Shown: positions 24,783 through 34,192, counted from the stretch's first letter. The stretch: 64,000 nt of DNA from Nitrospira japonica (GCF_900169565.1 NZ_LT828648.1:1428876-1492875); one strand, 5' to 3'. Numbers and translations: made by a program. The notes: generated by a model not told the origin, from the sequence alone.

Positions 24783-24814
24783 TCGGGAGACTGGCTGGGA
24801 GGGAGGCTTCACGG

Positions 24815-24843
24815 TTGCTTTCAGGGGCGTCCTATGCTAGCGT
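24815..24843 (+). promoter_or_regulatory. Promoter of the arginine-lysine supercluster
   Basis: TTGCTT (24815-24820), 17-base spacer, TAGCGT (24838-24843) with TGC directly before it (24835-24837). It gives a leader of about 23 bases to argD with AAGGGG. No ARG-box palindrome is visible. Confidence 0.5.
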
Positions 24844-24872
24844 CCCTTTCTTTACAAGGGGATACGACTGTC

Positions 24873-26084
24873 ATGCCCACGGAAGAACTCAAGAACACGT
24901 CCGATCAGATCTTGATGGGCACCTACACCCGTCAGCCGATTTCGATCGTGAGAGGCCGCGGGATGAAGGTCTACGACCTCGAAGGACGGGAATACACCGA
25001 CTTCGTCGCCGGGGTGGCCGTCAATGTATTGGGACACGGCCATCCGGATCTCGTCGCGGCCATTCAGAGGCAGGCGGCTCAACTCATCCATGCGTCCAAC
25101 CTCTATTATACCGAGCCGCAGGTAAAGCTGGCCCAAATGCTCGTTGATCACTCTTTTGCCGAGAGAGTCTTCTTCTGTAACAGCGGTGCCGAGGCCAATG
25201 AAGCGGCGATCAAACTGGCTCGGCGCTATTCCCACGGCAAGTACGGGCCGGGTCGGCATGAGATCGTGACCATGAAGAACTCGTTCCATGGCCGTACGAT
25301 GGCGACGCTCACGGCGACGGGACAGGACAAAGTGCAGAAGGGATACGAGCCGTTGCTGCCCGGCTTTTCCTATGTCGAGTTCAATCATTTTGCGAAGCTG
25401 GAGCAGGCCATAGGGGACAAGACCGCGGCGGTCATGATCGAACCGATTCAGGGTGAAGGCGGCGTGCACGTCGCCGATCGTGAATATCTCAAGGCGGTGC
25501 GCGAACTGTGTACACGCCGGGACATGCTTCTGATTTTCGACGAGGTGCAAACCGGTATGGGGCGCACCGGGACACTCTTCGCGTACGAGCAGTTCGGAGT
25601 CGAACCGGACATCATGACCTTGGCCAAAGGGCTCGGCGGAGGCTTGCCGATCGGCGCGTGCCTCGCCAAGGATTCGGTGGCGCAATCCATGCCGCCGGGT
25701 TCGCATGGGTCCACGTTCGGCGGTAATCCGCTTGCGTGTGCAGCGGCCCTGGCGGTGTTCCGCGTGTTGCTCGAAGGCCGGGTGCTCGATCATGCCCGAC
25801 AGATGGGCGACTATTTGGCAAAAGGGCTTCTCGAATGCAAGGACCGTCATCATGCGGTGCGCGCGGTGCGGGGGCTCGGCCTCCTGCAAGGAATGGAAGT
25901 GGAGATCGACGCCAAGAGCGTCGTCAGCGAATGTTTGCGGCGTGGCATGCTCATCAATGCGACCAGTGAGCGCGTCTTGCGATTTATCCCCCCGCTGATT
26001 GTCACCGAGCGTGACATCGATCGGTTGATCGAGGTCCTGTCTCACGTATTCAACCGGCATACGATGGAATCGCCGGGACATTGA
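24873..26084 (+). CDS. argD: Acetylornithine aminotransferase ArgD
   Basis: A PLP enzyme converting N-acetylglutamate semialdehyde to N-acetylornithine; it may also serve the succinyl-DAP step in other bacteria. The 403-aa class III aminotransferase has FFCNSGAEANEAAIKLARRY, FHGRTMATLTATG, the PLP Asp in LLIFDEVQTGMGRTG and the Schiff-base Lys in TLAKGLGGGLPIGA. I use the ATG at 24873, where the family starts; the frame is open from 24834. It is the first gene of argD-argF-argG-argH. Confidence 0.95.
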   Translation: MPTEELKNTSDQILMGTYTRQPISIVRGRGMKVYDLEGREYTDFVAGVAVNVLGHGHPDLVAAIQRQAAQLIHASNLYYTEPQVKLAQMLVDHSFAERVFFCNSGAEANEAAIKLARRYSHGKYGPGRHEIVTMKNSFHGRTMATLTATGQDKVQKGYEPLLPGFSYVEFNHFAKLEQAIGDKTAAVMIEPIQGEGGVHVADREYLKAVRELCTRRDMLLIFDEVQTGMGRTGTLFAYEQFGVEPDIMTLAKGLGGGLPIGACLAKDSVAQSMPPGSHGSTFGGNPLACAAALAVFRVLLEGRVLDHARQMGDYLAKGLLECKDRHHAVRAVRGLGLLQGMEVEIDAKSVVSECLRRGMLINATSERVLRFIPPLIVTERDIDRLIEVLSHVFNRHTMESPGH

Positions 26085-26100
26085 CCGTCTGGGTATCCGA

Positions 26101-27072
26101 ATGACGCGACGATCTCGCCGCACGTCTGGATTGGGAAAAGATCTGCTGGATGTTGCGGCGATCCCGCGCGGCGAGATCGAATACCTGCTGACCCTCGCGG
26201 CCCGCTTGAAGGACAAGCAGCGTCGAGGCCTCCCCCATCCGTTGCTCCAAGGCAAAACCCTGGGACTCCTGTTTCAGAAGCCTTCGACGCGCACCAGAGT
26301 GTCATTCGAAGCGGGCATGAATCAGCTGGGCGGCCATGCGCTGGTCCTGCCGATGGGCGACATTCAGCTGTCACGCGGCGAGAGCGTCGCCGACACGGCG
26401 CGGGTATTGTCCCGATATCTGGACGGGATCGTCATCCGCACCTACAACCATGCGACCGTGGAGGAGTGGGCCGCCGAAGCCACCATGCCGGTGATCAACG
26501 GATTGACCGACCTGAGCCACCCGTGTCAGGCCCTGTCCGATTTGCTGACGATCCGCGAAAAAAAAGGAAGGCTTCGAGGCCTGAAGATCGCCTACGTGGG
26601 CGACGGCAACAATGTCGCGAACTCGCTCATCGAAGCAACCGCGAAGACGGGCATGACGATCGCGCTCGGCTGTCCGTCCGGCTATCAACCGGACCAACAC
26701 GTCATCGATCGGGCGAGGCTGGAAGCGGCCGGTACGGGAGCCGCGATCGAACTGGGGCATGATCCGCAGATCGCCGTCAAGGAAGCCGACGTGATCTATG
26801 CCGACGTGTGGATCAGCATGGGTCGTGAACGGGAACAGGCGCGACGACTCAAAGTGCTGGCTCCCTACCAGGTGAACGCCCGTCTCGTCGGCCGGGCGAA
26901 GCCCGACGCCATCGTCATGCATTGCTTGCCCGCCCACCGGGGTGAAGAAATTACCGAGGAAGTGCTGGACGGTCCGCAATCCGTCATCATCGATCAAGCC
27001 GAGAACCGGTTGCATATGCAGAAGGCCATTTTGACCAGGCTCCTGGGGAAAAGGAAACAACGCGCATCATGA
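26101..27072 (+). CDS. argF: Ornithine carbamoyltransferase ArgF
   Basis: This enzyme makes citrulline from ornithine and carbamoyl phosphate. The 323-aa protein has the carbamoyl-phosphate motif [14 protein letters not shown], the [12 protein letters not shown] motif, and the ornithine-binding [12 protein letters not shown]. It lies 16 bases after argD and overlaps argG by 4 bases. The first 13 residues are a basic extension ([13 protein letters not shown]) before the conserved start of the fold. Confidence 0.96.
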   Translation: MTRRSRRTSGLGKDLLDVAAIPRGEIEYLLTLAARLKDKQRRGLPHPLLQGKTLGLLFQKPSTRTRVSFEAGMNQLGGHALVLPMGDIQLSRGESVADTARVLSRYLDGIVIRTYNHATVEEWAAEATMPVINGLTDLSHPCQALSDLLTIREKKGRLRGLKIAYVGDGNNVANSLIEATAKTGMTIALGCPSGYQPDQHVIDRARLEAAGTGAAIELGHDPQIAVKEADVIYADVWISMGREREQARRLKVLAPYQVNARLVGRAKPDAIVMHCLPAHRGEEITEEVLDGPQSVIIDQAENRLHMQKAILTRLLGKRKQRAS

Positions 27073-28280
27073 CTCGCCCTATCAAGAAGGTGGTGCTCGC
27101 CTATTCCGGCGGGCTCGATACGTCGGTGATCCTCAAGTGGCTTCAGGAAACCTACGAAGCCGAGGTCATCGCGTTCTGTGCCGATCTCGGACAGGGAGAA
27201 GACCTCAAGGCCGTCAAAGCCAAGGCGCGTGCACTCGGAGTGAAAAACGTCTACGTCGAGGACCTTCGCGAGACGTTCGTCGCGGATTATGTGTTTCCGA
27301 TGTTGCGCGGCAATGCGATGTACGAAGGGTCCTATCTCTTGGGGACCTCGATCGCCCGGCCGTTGATCGCCCGCCGTCAGGCTGAAATCGCCTTGAAGGA
27401 AGGGGCCGAGGCCGTCTCTCACGGCGCCACCGGCAAGGGAAACGACCAGGTCCGGTTCGAGCTGACCTACACCGCGCTGGCTCCCCGACTCAAGGTCATC
27501 GCCCCATGGCGGGAATGGAGCATGAGGTCCCGCCGGGAATTGATCGAATACGCCGAGCGGCACCATATTCCCGTCACGGCGACGAAGGCCAAGCCGTACA
27601 GCATGGATCTGAATCTGTTTCACGTGAGTTACGAGGGGGGCATTCTGGAAGATCCCTGGGAAGCGCCGCCGGATGAAATCTTTCAGATGACGGTCTCACC
27701 GGAACAGGCGCCGAACCGGGCGATCGAAGTCGCCATTGGCTACGAAGCGGGAAATCCCGTGGCCGTGGACGGAAAAAACATGAGCCCGGCCCGGCTGCTG
27801 GCCCACCTCAACAAGCTGGGTGGAGCGCATGGGATCGGGCGCGTCGATCTCGTCGAAAACCGCTATGTCGGCATGAAGTCGCGCGGTGTCTATGAAACGC
27901 CGGGAGGCACGATTCTCCACGTCGCCCATCGGGGGCTCGAATCCCTGACGATGGATCGGGAGGTGCTCCATCTCAGGGACAGCCTGATCCCACGCTACGC
28001 GGATCTGATTTACAACGGATACTGGTTCAGTCCCGAGCGGGAAATGATTCAGGTGGCGATCGATGAGGCCCAGCGAGACGTGACCGGCACCGCGCGGGTC
28101 AAGCTCTATAAGGGGAACTGCATCCTCGTCGGTCGGCGGTCGAAACAGTCGCTCTACCGGCTCGATATCGCCACGTTCGAGGAAGACGAGGTGTACAATC
28201 AAAAGGACGCGGAAGGCTTCATCCGTTTGAACGCCTTGCGTCTGAAAATCCGGGCGCAGCGGAAGAAGGCCTCGTCCTGA
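27069..28280 (+). CDS. argG: Argininosuccinate synthase ArgG
   Basis: This enzyme condenses citrulline with aspartate using ATP. At 403 aa it is standard length. The N-terminal PP-loop is [18 protein letters not shown]. Other conserved blocks are [30 protein letters not shown] and [14 protein letters not shown]. The start overlaps argF (ATGA) and the stop shares one base with the argH start, so the block is tightly coupled. Confidence 0.97.
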   Translation: MTRPIKKVVLAYSGGLDTSVILKWLQETYEAEVIAFCADLGQGEDLKAVKAKARALGVKNVYVEDLRETFVADYVFPMLRGNAMYEGSYLLGTSIARPLIARRQAEIALKEGAEAVSHGATGKGNDQVRFELTYTALAPRLKVIAPWREWSMRSRRELIEYAERHHIPVTATKAKPYSMDLNLFHVSYEGGILEDPWEAPPDEIFQMTVSPEQAPNRAIEVAIGYEAGNPVAVDGKNMSPARLLAHLNKLGGAHGIGRVDLVENRYVGMKSRGVYETPGGTILHVAHRGLESLTMDREVLHLRDSLIPRYADLIYNGYWFSPEREMIQVAIDEAQRDVTGTARVKLYKGNCILVGRRSKQSLYRLDIATFEEDEVYNQKDAEGFIRLNALRLKIRAQRKKASS

Positions 28281-29686
28281 TGGCCGGCAGGGGCAACCGT
28301 CAGCGCCGGGCCGCAGCCGGAAAAGCCTGGGAAGGGCGGTTCCGCGAAAAGACGAATCGGCTGGTGGAGGCCTTTACCGGGTCAGTCGGCGTCGACGGCC
28401 GCATGTATGCCGAGGACATTCAGGGCAGCATCGCCCATTGCAAAACGCTGAGAAAGGCGGGTGTTCTCTCGGCGGCCGATACCACCGCCATCGTTCGCGG
28501 CCTGGAAGCCGTTCAGACCGAATTGGACCGCGGACGGTTCCGATTTTTACCCGAAGACGAAGACATTCATATGGCGATCGAACGGCGATTGACGGAGATG
28601 ATCGGTCCGGTCGGCGGGAAGCTGCATACCGGTCGAAGCCGAAACGATCAAGTCGCATTGGACATCCGGCTCTATCTCCGCAGTCATTTGGGGCATCTGC
28701 AGGAGGCATTGCAAGAGTTTCAACGGGTCCTCGTCGCCAAAGCGAAGGCCAATCGCACCGTCGTCATGCCGGGCTATACGCATCTGCAGCGGGCTCAGCC
28801 GATACTCTTTGCGCATCACCTGTTGGCCTATGTGGACATGATCGCGCGCGACAGGAGCCGGTTGGAGGATGCCTATGCCAGGCTCAACGTCATGCCGTTG
28901 GGATCGGGAGCCTTGGCCGGGACGAATTATCCCATAGACCGCCGCTACACGGCGGGGTTATTGGGATTTCCCGCCGTGACGACGAACAGCCTCGACGCGG
29001 TGTCCGATCGCGACTTCATGATCGAAGTCGCCGCCGCTCTGTCGATCGTGATGATGCACCTGTCCCGCTTGAGCGAAGAATTGATCGTCTGGTCGTCGCA
29101 GGAATTCCGGTTTGTGGATTTACCGGACGGGTTCTGCACCGGCAGCAGCATGATGCCGCAAAAGAAAAACCCGGACGTACCGGAACTCATCCGCGGCAAG
29201 ACCGGCAGGGTGTATGGGCAGTTGATGAATCTGTTGACCACCTTGAAGGCGTTGCCGCTGAGTTATAATAGAGACCTCCAGGAGGACAAACCGGCGCTGT
29301 TCGATGCACTGGAGACGGTCATGTCCTCGGTGCGGGTCATGGCCGAATTGATGCGGCGATTGAAGATGAATCGAGAGGTGCTGGAAGAAGCGGTTCGGAA
29401 GGGCCATCTGCTCGCCACCGAGTTGGCGGATTATCTGGTGGCGCGGGGCGTGCCGTTCCGCGAGGCTCATGCGGTCACCGGCCGCATCGTCCGAAGCGCG
29501 GTGGACAGCAAGCGGGAGCTGTCCGATTTTTCCCTGGAAGAATTTCGGACGTTTTCCGACCGCATCGAAAAGGGAGTGTTCACCCGTCTGTCCGTTCCGG
29601 CTGCGATCGACCGGAAGGCGCAGGTCGGCGGGACGGCCAGGGTGCGAGTCGAACAGCGCATCAGGGAGTTGGAGCGGTCGTTATGA
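28280..29686 (+). CDS. argH: Argininosuccinate lyase ArgH
   Basis: ArgH cleaves argininosuccinate to arginine and fumarate. The 468-aa protein has a basic N-terminal extension (RGNRQRRAAAGK) before the conserved WEGRF. It then has the substrate motif TGRSRNDQVALD, YTHLQRAQPILFAHHLL and the catalytic signature GSSMMPQKKNPD. The start ATG overlaps the argG stop by one base; the stop overlaps the following lipoprotein gene by four. Confidence 0.97.
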   Translation: MAGRGNRQRRAAAGKAWEGRFREKTNRLVEAFTGSVGVDGRMYAEDIQGSIAHCKTLRKAGVLSAADTTAIVRGLEAVQTELDRGRFRFLPEDEDIHMAIERRLTEMIGPVGGKLHTGRSRNDQVALDIRLYLRSHLGHLQEALQEFQRVLVAKAKANRTVVMPGYTHLQRAQPILFAHHLLAYVDMIARDRSRLEDAYARLNVMPLGSGALAGTNYPIDRRYTAGLLGFPAVTTNSLDAVSDRDFMIEVAAALSIVMMHLSRLSEELIVWSSQEFRFVDLPDGFCTGSSMMPQKKNPDVPELIRGKTGRVYGQLMNLLTTLKALPLSYNRDLQEDKPALFDALETVMSSVRVMAELMRRLKMNREVLEEAVRKGHLLATELADYLVARGVPFREAHAVTGRIVRSAVDSKRELSDFSLEEFRTFSDRIEKGVFTRLSVPAAIDRKAQVGGTARVRVEQRIRELERSL

Positions 29687-29925
29687 CCGTGCGATGGCTC
29701 CTGTGGCTCTCAGTCGGGCTTTCCGCGTCATGCGGGACGGTCGGAGCCCCCATCGCACCTGAGAATGTGGGGGTCGCGGTGACCATCGAACAACAGAAAC
29801 GCCTCGACGCTTCGGGGGGGCCGAGGCCCGGCGCCGTCGCTCCCGTGGAGCGTCGTGACTCCGATCCTGTCCCGGAAGGTCAAGACGTGAATTTGCCGCC
29901 ATTGCGGCCGGTTGGCGGCCGATAG
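29683..29925 (+). CDS. Small lipoprotein, LptM (YifL)-like
   Basis: An 80-aa protein with a lipoprotein signal (WLLWLSVGLSASC). Right after the lipid-bearing Cys it reads CGTVGAPIAPENVG, similar in layout to the CGxKGPLYxP start of LptM/YifL, which helps the LPS translocon LptDE mature. The rest is a Pro/Arg-rich disordered tail. Its place next to lysA is also the usual neighbourhood of LptM genes. The match to the motif is partial, so the name stays a proposal. It overlaps argH by 4 bases. Confidence 0.5.
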   Translation: MTVRWLLWLSVGLSASCGTVGAPIAPENVGVAVTIEQQKRLDASGGPRPGAVAPVERRDSDPVPEGQDVNLPPLRPVGGR

Positions 29926-29990
29926 CGGCCGAGAAGGCATTACAGGATTGTCCCTGGCCGGGTTGGAAATTTTGAGCGAGGATTTTCAGA

Positions 29991-31253
29991 ATGCATAGCT
30001 TCGAATATCGCCACGGTGAACTCTATTGCGAGCAAGTGCCGGTCAGCCGGATCGCCAAAGAGGTCGGCACCCCCTGCTATGTCTACAGCCACGCGACGTT
30101 GACCCGTCATTTCCGAGCCTACGACGGGGCCTTCAAGGACATTCCGCACGTTGTCGCCTTCGCGATGAAGGCGAATTCCAATCTGGCGATCTTGCGTCTG
30201 ATGGCCAAGGAAGGCAGCGGAGTCGATATCGTCTCCGGCGGAGAACTGTTTCGCGCGCTAAAGGCCGGGGTGCCCCCGTCGAAAATCGTATTTGCGGGAG
30301 TCGGGAAGAGCGCGGACGAGATTCGCGATGCCTTGAAGGCCGGCATCCTGATGTTCAACGTCGAGTCGTCCGCCGAACTCCGGGCAATCGACGGAGTGGC
30401 GGCCTCCGTCGGGAAAAAGGCGCGGGTGGCTTTGCGGATCAATCCCGATATCGATCCCAAGACCCATCCGTATATCTCCACGGGACTCAAGAAAAGCAAG
30501 TTCGGCATCGCCGCGGACAGGGCGTTGGAGGAATACAAACTGGCGTCCTCGCTGGACCATATCGAAATCGTGGGCGTCCATGCCCATATCGGATCGCAAT
30601 TGACAGAGGTGACGCCGTTTGTCGAGGCCTTGAAGAAAGTCGTGGCCCTAGTCGAATCTTTGAAGGCTCAGGGCATCGGAATTCAATACCTGAACGTCGG
30701 AGGCGGTCTCGGCATTACCTACTCGGACGAGAAGCCGCCGCTGCCCAAGGACTTGGCCGAGGCCATTTTCCCCTTGGTCAAGGACCGGAATCTGACGCTC
30801 GTGATGGAGCCCGGCCGGGTGATCGTGGGCAATGCCGGCATTCTCGTGACGCGCGCGCTGTATCAGAAGGACGGAGAGGCCAAGCGCTTCGTGATCGTCG
30901 ATGCGGCGATGAACGACTTGATCAGACCCAGTCTCTACAGCGCGTACCACGATATCCGTCCCGTCTCGGAATCGTTGCTGGCCAGGCCCAAACATTCTGT
31001 CGACGTCGTCGGACCCGTCTGCGAGTCCGGAGATTTCCTCGCCAAGGATCGCACCCTGCCCGAGGTGAAGCCGGGCGATCTCCTGGCCGTCATGAGCGCG
31101 GGCGCCTATGGGTTCGTGATGGCGTCCAATTACAATTCCCGACCGCGGGTGCCGGAGGTCCTGGTGAAGGACGCCGACATTCATGTGATCCGCGCGCGGG
31201 AAACCTACGAGGATTTGGTGAAAGGCGAGACGATCCCCTCGTTTTTGAGCTAA
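29991..31253 (+). CDS. lysA: Diaminopimelate decarboxylase LysA
   Basis: LysA decarboxylates meso-diaminopimelate to lysine with PLP. The 420-aa fold-type III enzyme has the PLP Lys in VVAFAMKANSNLAILRL, the specificity helix region GVHAHIGSQ, GGGLGITY, MEPGRVIVG, and the cross-subunit CESGDFLAKDR with the catalytic Cys. GAGCGAGGA lies just upstream of the ATG. It is followed by dapA (80 bases) and dapB, so the last and the early steps of lysine synthesis are together. Confidence 0.96.
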   Translation: MHSFEYRHGELYCEQVPVSRIAKEVGTPCYVYSHATLTRHFRAYDGAFKDIPHVVAFAMKANSNLAILRLMAKEGSGVDIVSGGELFRALKAGVPPSKIVFAGVGKSADEIRDALKAGILMFNVESSAELRAIDGVAASVGKKARVALRINPDIDPKTHPYISTGLKKSKFGIAADRALEEYKLASSLDHIEIVGVHAHIGSQLTEVTPFVEALKKVVALVESLKAQGIGIQYLNVGGGLGITYSDEKPPLPKDLAEAIFPLVKDRNLTLVMEPGRVIVGNAGILVTRALYQKDGEAKRFVIVDAAMNDLIRPSLYSAYHDIRPVSESLLARPKHSVDVVGPVCESGDFLAKDRTLPEVKPGDLLAVMSAGAYGFVMASNYNSRPRVPEVLVKDADIHVIRARETYEDLVKGETIPSFLS

Positions 31254-31333
31254 GTGATCGGCGGCTCGACTGTTTACCAGGGAAGAAGTGCCGGAAAGCG
31301 CCGTCCCCAAGGGGGCTTGGCAAAGGAGCCATC

Positions 31334-32206
31334 ATGTTTACCGGTTCATTAGTGGCCATCGTCACGCCGTTCAAGAGCGGCAAGGTGGATGAGAAGGCTT
31401 TCGGCGACCTGATCGAGTGGCAAATCGCCAGCGGTACGAATGGGATTGTTCCCTGCGGGACGACCGGAGAATCCGCCACGCTGTCGCATGAAGAGCATCA
31501 TCGGGTCGTGAAGCTCACCGTCGAGGTCGTCCGGGGTCGTATTCCGGTCATTGCCGGAGCCGGTTCCAACAGCACGGCGGAGGCGATCTCCCTGACCAAA
31601 CACGCCAAAGAAGCCGGGGCCGACGGGGCGCTCCTGATCACTCCGTACTACAACAGGCCCACGCAGGAAGGCTTATATCGTCATTACAAGGCCATCGCCG
31701 AGGCCGTCGATTTGCCGCAGGTGCTCTACAATATTCCCGGGCGGACGGGCGTGAACATGCTGCCTGCGACGGTGGCGCGTCTGTGCGGGATGAAGAACAT
31801 CGTGGGAATCAAGGAAGGCAGCGGTTCCGTGCAACAGGCCTCCGACATCGTCATGCATTGCCGTGAACGGTTGACGGTTCTTGCGGGCGACGATTCCCTC
31901 ACCCTTCCGATGATGGCGGTCGGAGCGAAAGGCGTCATCACCGTTGCCGCGAATCTGGTTCCCTCCGAGATGGCGAAGCTGGTGTCGACATTCTTATCGG
32001 GACACCTTGAAGAGTCACGCGGGATCCATTTCAGATTGTCCCCGCTCTTTGCCGCGTTGTTCTATGAAACCAACCCGATTCCCGTCAAAGAAGCATTGGG
32101 TCTGATGGGCAAGATGACCCCTGAATTGCGGCTGCCGCTCTGTCCCATGGGGACCGAGACCAAGGCGCAACTCACGGGCGTGCTCAAGGACCTGAACCTT
32201 GTCTAA
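31334..32206 (+). CDS. dapA: 4-hydroxy-tetrahydrodipicolinate synthase DapA
   Basis: DapA condenses pyruvate with aspartate semialdehyde. The 290-aa TIM-barrel has GTTGESATLSHEEH, YYNRPTQEGLYRHY with the catalytic Tyr, YNIPGRTGVNM, and the Schiff-base Lys in VGIKEGSGS. The ATG at 31334 has AAAGGAG at 6 bases. The same frame is open far upstream through lysA by chance; that part is not coding. Confidence 0.97.
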   Translation: MFTGSLVAIVTPFKSGKVDEKAFGDLIEWQIASGTNGIVPCGTTGESATLSHEEHHRVVKLTVEVVRGRIPVIAGAGSNSTAEAISLTKHAKEAGADGALLITPYYNRPTQEGLYRHYKAIAEAVDLPQVLYNIPGRTGVNMLPATVARLCGMKNIVGIKEGSGSVQQASDIVMHCRERLTVLAGDDSLTLPMMAVGAKGVITVAANLVPSEMAKLVSTFLSGHLEESRGIHFRLSPLFAALFYETNPIPVKEALGLMGKMTPELRLPLCPMGTETKAQLTGVLKDLNLV

Positions 32207-32232
32207 CCGCTGATCGATCCATTCTACCGTCT

Positions 32233-33036
32233 ATGACCAACGTCATCATTGCAGGAGCTGCCGGGCGAATGGGCTGCCGCCTCGTTTCCCTGCTGAAAGA
32301 ATCGACGACCCTGAAGCTGGCCGGCGCGATCGAGGGTGCCAAACATCCGACCCTGGGACAGGATGCCGGAGAAATCGCCGGATGCGGACGAGCGGGAGTC
32401 CCCATTACCGATGACCTCCCCTTGCTGCTCGAACGGGGCGACGTGGTCGTTGATTTTTCCTCTCCCCACGCGACGCTGGACCATCTCCGTGTCGTTGCGC
32501 AACACCGCCGGGCCATGGTGATCGGGACAACCGGGTTTTCGGCTTCCGAAATCCAACAGATCCGTGACTTTGCCGCTCAGATTCCCTGCGTGCTGTCCCC
32601 CAACATGAGCGTCGGCGTCAACCTGATTTGCAAGGTCATCGCAGAGATGGCGAAAACGCTGGGCGATGGGTACGATATTGAGGTGATTGAAGCGCATCAC
32701 CGGCTCAAGAAGGACGCGCCAAGCGGCACAGCATTAAAGTTGGCCGAAGTCCTGGCGGACGCCGTCGGCCGGAACCTTGCGCAGGTGGGGGTATACGAAC
32801 GGAAGGGATTGATCGGTGAGCGCAAGAACACGGAGATCGGGATTCAGACAGTCCGTGCGGGCGACATCGTCGGCGACCATACCGTTCTCTTCGGAGGCAT
32901 AGGCGAACGGATCGAAGTCATCCATCGGGCCAGCAGCCGGGATACCTTCGCGAGTGGAGCTCTTCGTGCGGCTGGCTGGGTGGCTGGGCGGCAGCCAGGT
33001 TTGTACGATATGATGGATGTGCTGGGATTGCGTTGA
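32233..33036 (+). CDS. dapB: 4-hydroxy-tetrahydrodipicolinate reductase DapB
   Basis: DapB reduces the DapA product to tetrahydrodipicolinate. The 267-aa protein has the Rossmann motif IIAGAAGRMGCRL, VIGTTGFS, SPNMSVGVNL, and the active-site EAHHRLKKDAPSGTALKLAE with the catalytic His pair and Lys. No ribosome-binding site is evident before the ATG, which follows dapA by 26 bases. The next step probably uses the DapL aminotransferase encoded at 44921-46096. Confidence 0.96.
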   Translation: MTNVIIAGAAGRMGCRLVSLLKESTTLKLAGAIEGAKHPTLGQDAGEIAGCGRAGVPITDDLPLLLERGDVVVDFSSPHATLDHLRVVAQHRRAMVIGTTGFSASEIQQIRDFAAQIPCVLSPNMSVGVNLICKVIAEMAKTLGDGYDIEVIEAHHRLKKDAPSGTALKLAEVLADAVGRNLAQVGVYERKGLIGERKNTEIGIQTVRAGDIVGDHTVLFGGIGERIEVIHRASSRDTFASGALRAAGWVAGRQPGLYDMMDVLGLR

Positions 33037-33138
33037 GTTGACGGAGCGCGCCACCTCAACAGCATCGTTGGGATGTCCCCACGGAAGGCCGCAGTGGGCC
33101 CCCGCGAGGGATCGTCGGTCTTGCCGGTCAGGTCGATC

Positions 33139-33291
33139 TCAATGTCTCGCCGTCAGGGGACGCGGCTCTTGGTCTGCAGCCTTCCGGCGGCCACAGTTCA
33201 AACAGGCAAACACGGTGATCGCCAACCCGGCATCCAAGTCCACCGCCCGTTCCGGCAACATTGTTCCACGACATTTGTCACAAGTCTTCAT
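33139..33291 (-). CDS. Zinc-ribbon microprotein, 50 aa
   Basis: A tiny protein MKTCDKCRGTMLPERAVDL... with CDKC near the N-terminus and CLNCGRR at residues 30-36, spaced like a two-knuckle zinc ribbon. A basic, Pro-containing tail follows. The codons have GC-rich third positions like neighbouring genes. The ATG stands 6 bases after a TGCTAGAGT extended -10 candidate (33298-33306), so it would be translated from a leaderless mRNA. Role unknown; small proteins of this layout occur in other genomes as hypothetical proteins. Confidence 0.6.
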   Translation of the reverse strand: MKTCDKCRGTMLPERAVDLDAGLAITVFACLNCGRRKAADQEPRPLTARH

Positions 33292-33452
33292 GCGCGCACT
33301 CTAGCATTCCAGAAAATGGATGCATATCCATCAGAAGTACTGGGCTTGTCGCGAACAAAAGCCCCAAGCGGCCCTACGTCTAGGCCCTTTGCTCTATGGA
33401 AGAAGGACAACAAGACTAGGAGCATTGCTGAGGATATCTGCCGTCACGATTC

Positions 33453-33481
33453 TTGACACGGTATCTCTCGTCCCATAGGAT
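33453..33481 (+). promoter_or_regulatory. Consensus-like sigma-70 promoter of the YHS-like membrane protein gene
   Basis: TTGACA (33453-33458), a 17-base spacer, and TAGGAT (33476-33481). The predicted start near 33488 leaves about 20 bases before the ATG at 33508. Confidence 0.7.
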
Positions 33482-33507
33482 TGTGGGTCTGAGGCTGTCA
33501 TCCCCCT

Positions 33508-33759
33508 ATGTATAGAATAATTTTCATCCTTATCCTGTTGATCATCCTCTATTTTCTCATCCGGAGTGCCGTGCGTGAGCTCAAGGGACGTGGGGCCCCG
33601 GACCGGTTACCGGCTGATAAGAACCAGATGGTGCAGGATCCCGTCTGTCACGTATTTGTTCCGCGCGGAACGGCAGTCACTGAGGTCATCGGAGGGCAAA
33701 CGTATTGCTTTTGTGGACGAAGCTGCGCCGATAAGTTTCAAAAACAAATGGCGAGCTAA
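33508..33759 (+). CDS. Small membrane protein with YHS/TRASH-like metal-binding motif
   Basis: An 83-aa protein. Residues 3-20 form one transmembrane helix (RIIFILILLIILYFLI). After a short linker comes MVQDPVCHVFVPRGTAVTEVIGGQTYCFCGRSCADKF, with Cys residues arranged as in YHS-type domains (DPVCxm...yyFCs..C), which bind heavy metals. Known proteins of this form are described only as hypothetical. The stop codon overlaps that of the convergent lipoprotein gene (CTAA shared). Confidence 0.75.
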   Translation: MYRIIFILILLIILYFLIRSAVRELKGRGAPDRLPADKNQMVQDPVCHVFVPRGTAVTEVIGGQTYCFCGRSCADKFQKQMAS

Positions 33760-34067
33760 CAGCCGGAATAGCTGTAGTCCGACAGCTTCTCTTCTTTGTC
33801 GAATTTCAAGGTGATCTGACACTGATTGGGCGAGAAATTGAACAGCGGCGCGCTGGTCTTACCTCCGGCGATGCGATAGTAGGTCCAGGTTTCACCTCCG
33901 AAGAAACGCGGGGACTTCCCGTCCGGCGCTCCCCAATTCTTCTCGAACCAGGCCTTGTCCTTGCCTTGCATCTCCGCCGGCTTCAGCGAAGCTTCCAGAT
34001 AGGGGTTGTCGCCACCGCAGGCAGTGAGAAGCATGCAGAGCGCCGGAAGCCAGAGCAAACGTTTCAT
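33756..34067 (-). CDS. Small lipoprotein, 103 aa
   Basis: A lipoprotein signal is clear: MKRLLWLPALCMLLTAC. The mature part (about 85 residues) has WFEKNWGAPDGKSPRFFGGETWTYY and a final YSGC, so a disulfide between the internal Cys (NQCQI) and the terminal Cys is possible. The WGxP...G.etWtY pattern is typical of SmpA/BamE-like small lipoproteins, but the similarity is too short to name it. AGGAG lies 6 bases before the ATG at 34067. Confidence 0.7.
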   Translation of the reverse strand: MKRLLWLPALCMLLTACGGDNPYLEASLKPAEMQGKDKAWFEKNWGAPDGKSPRFFGGETWTYYRIAGGKTSAPLFNFSPNQCQITLKFDKEEKLSDYSYSGC

Positions 34068-34162
34068 AAGGAACTCTCCTCGGTAAGAGAAGACCGTGAA
34101 GTAGAACACGACGCGGCGAATTGTAGCCGCCGGTGCATGGGCTGTCAAACGGCGTTGCGCGG

Positions 34163-34192
34163 TTGCGGCGGCCCTGACGTTCTCCCTACAAT
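34163..34192 (+). promoter_or_regulatory. Putative promoter of the transaldolase gene
   Basis: TTGCGG (34163-34168), 18-base spacer, TACAAT (34187-34192). The ATG follows 69 bases later, with AAAGGA as ribosome-binding site. Confidence 0.5.

Noticed and set aside
24852-26255. 467-codon minus-strand open frame
   Set aside because: Antisense to argD and the start of argF, both with full catalytic motifs; no start signal.
30026-32206. 726-codon open frame spanning lysA and dapA
   Set aside because: Only the part from 31334 is dapA. Upstream it is a chance open frame overlapping lysA in another phase, with Arg/Gly-rich low-quality sequence.
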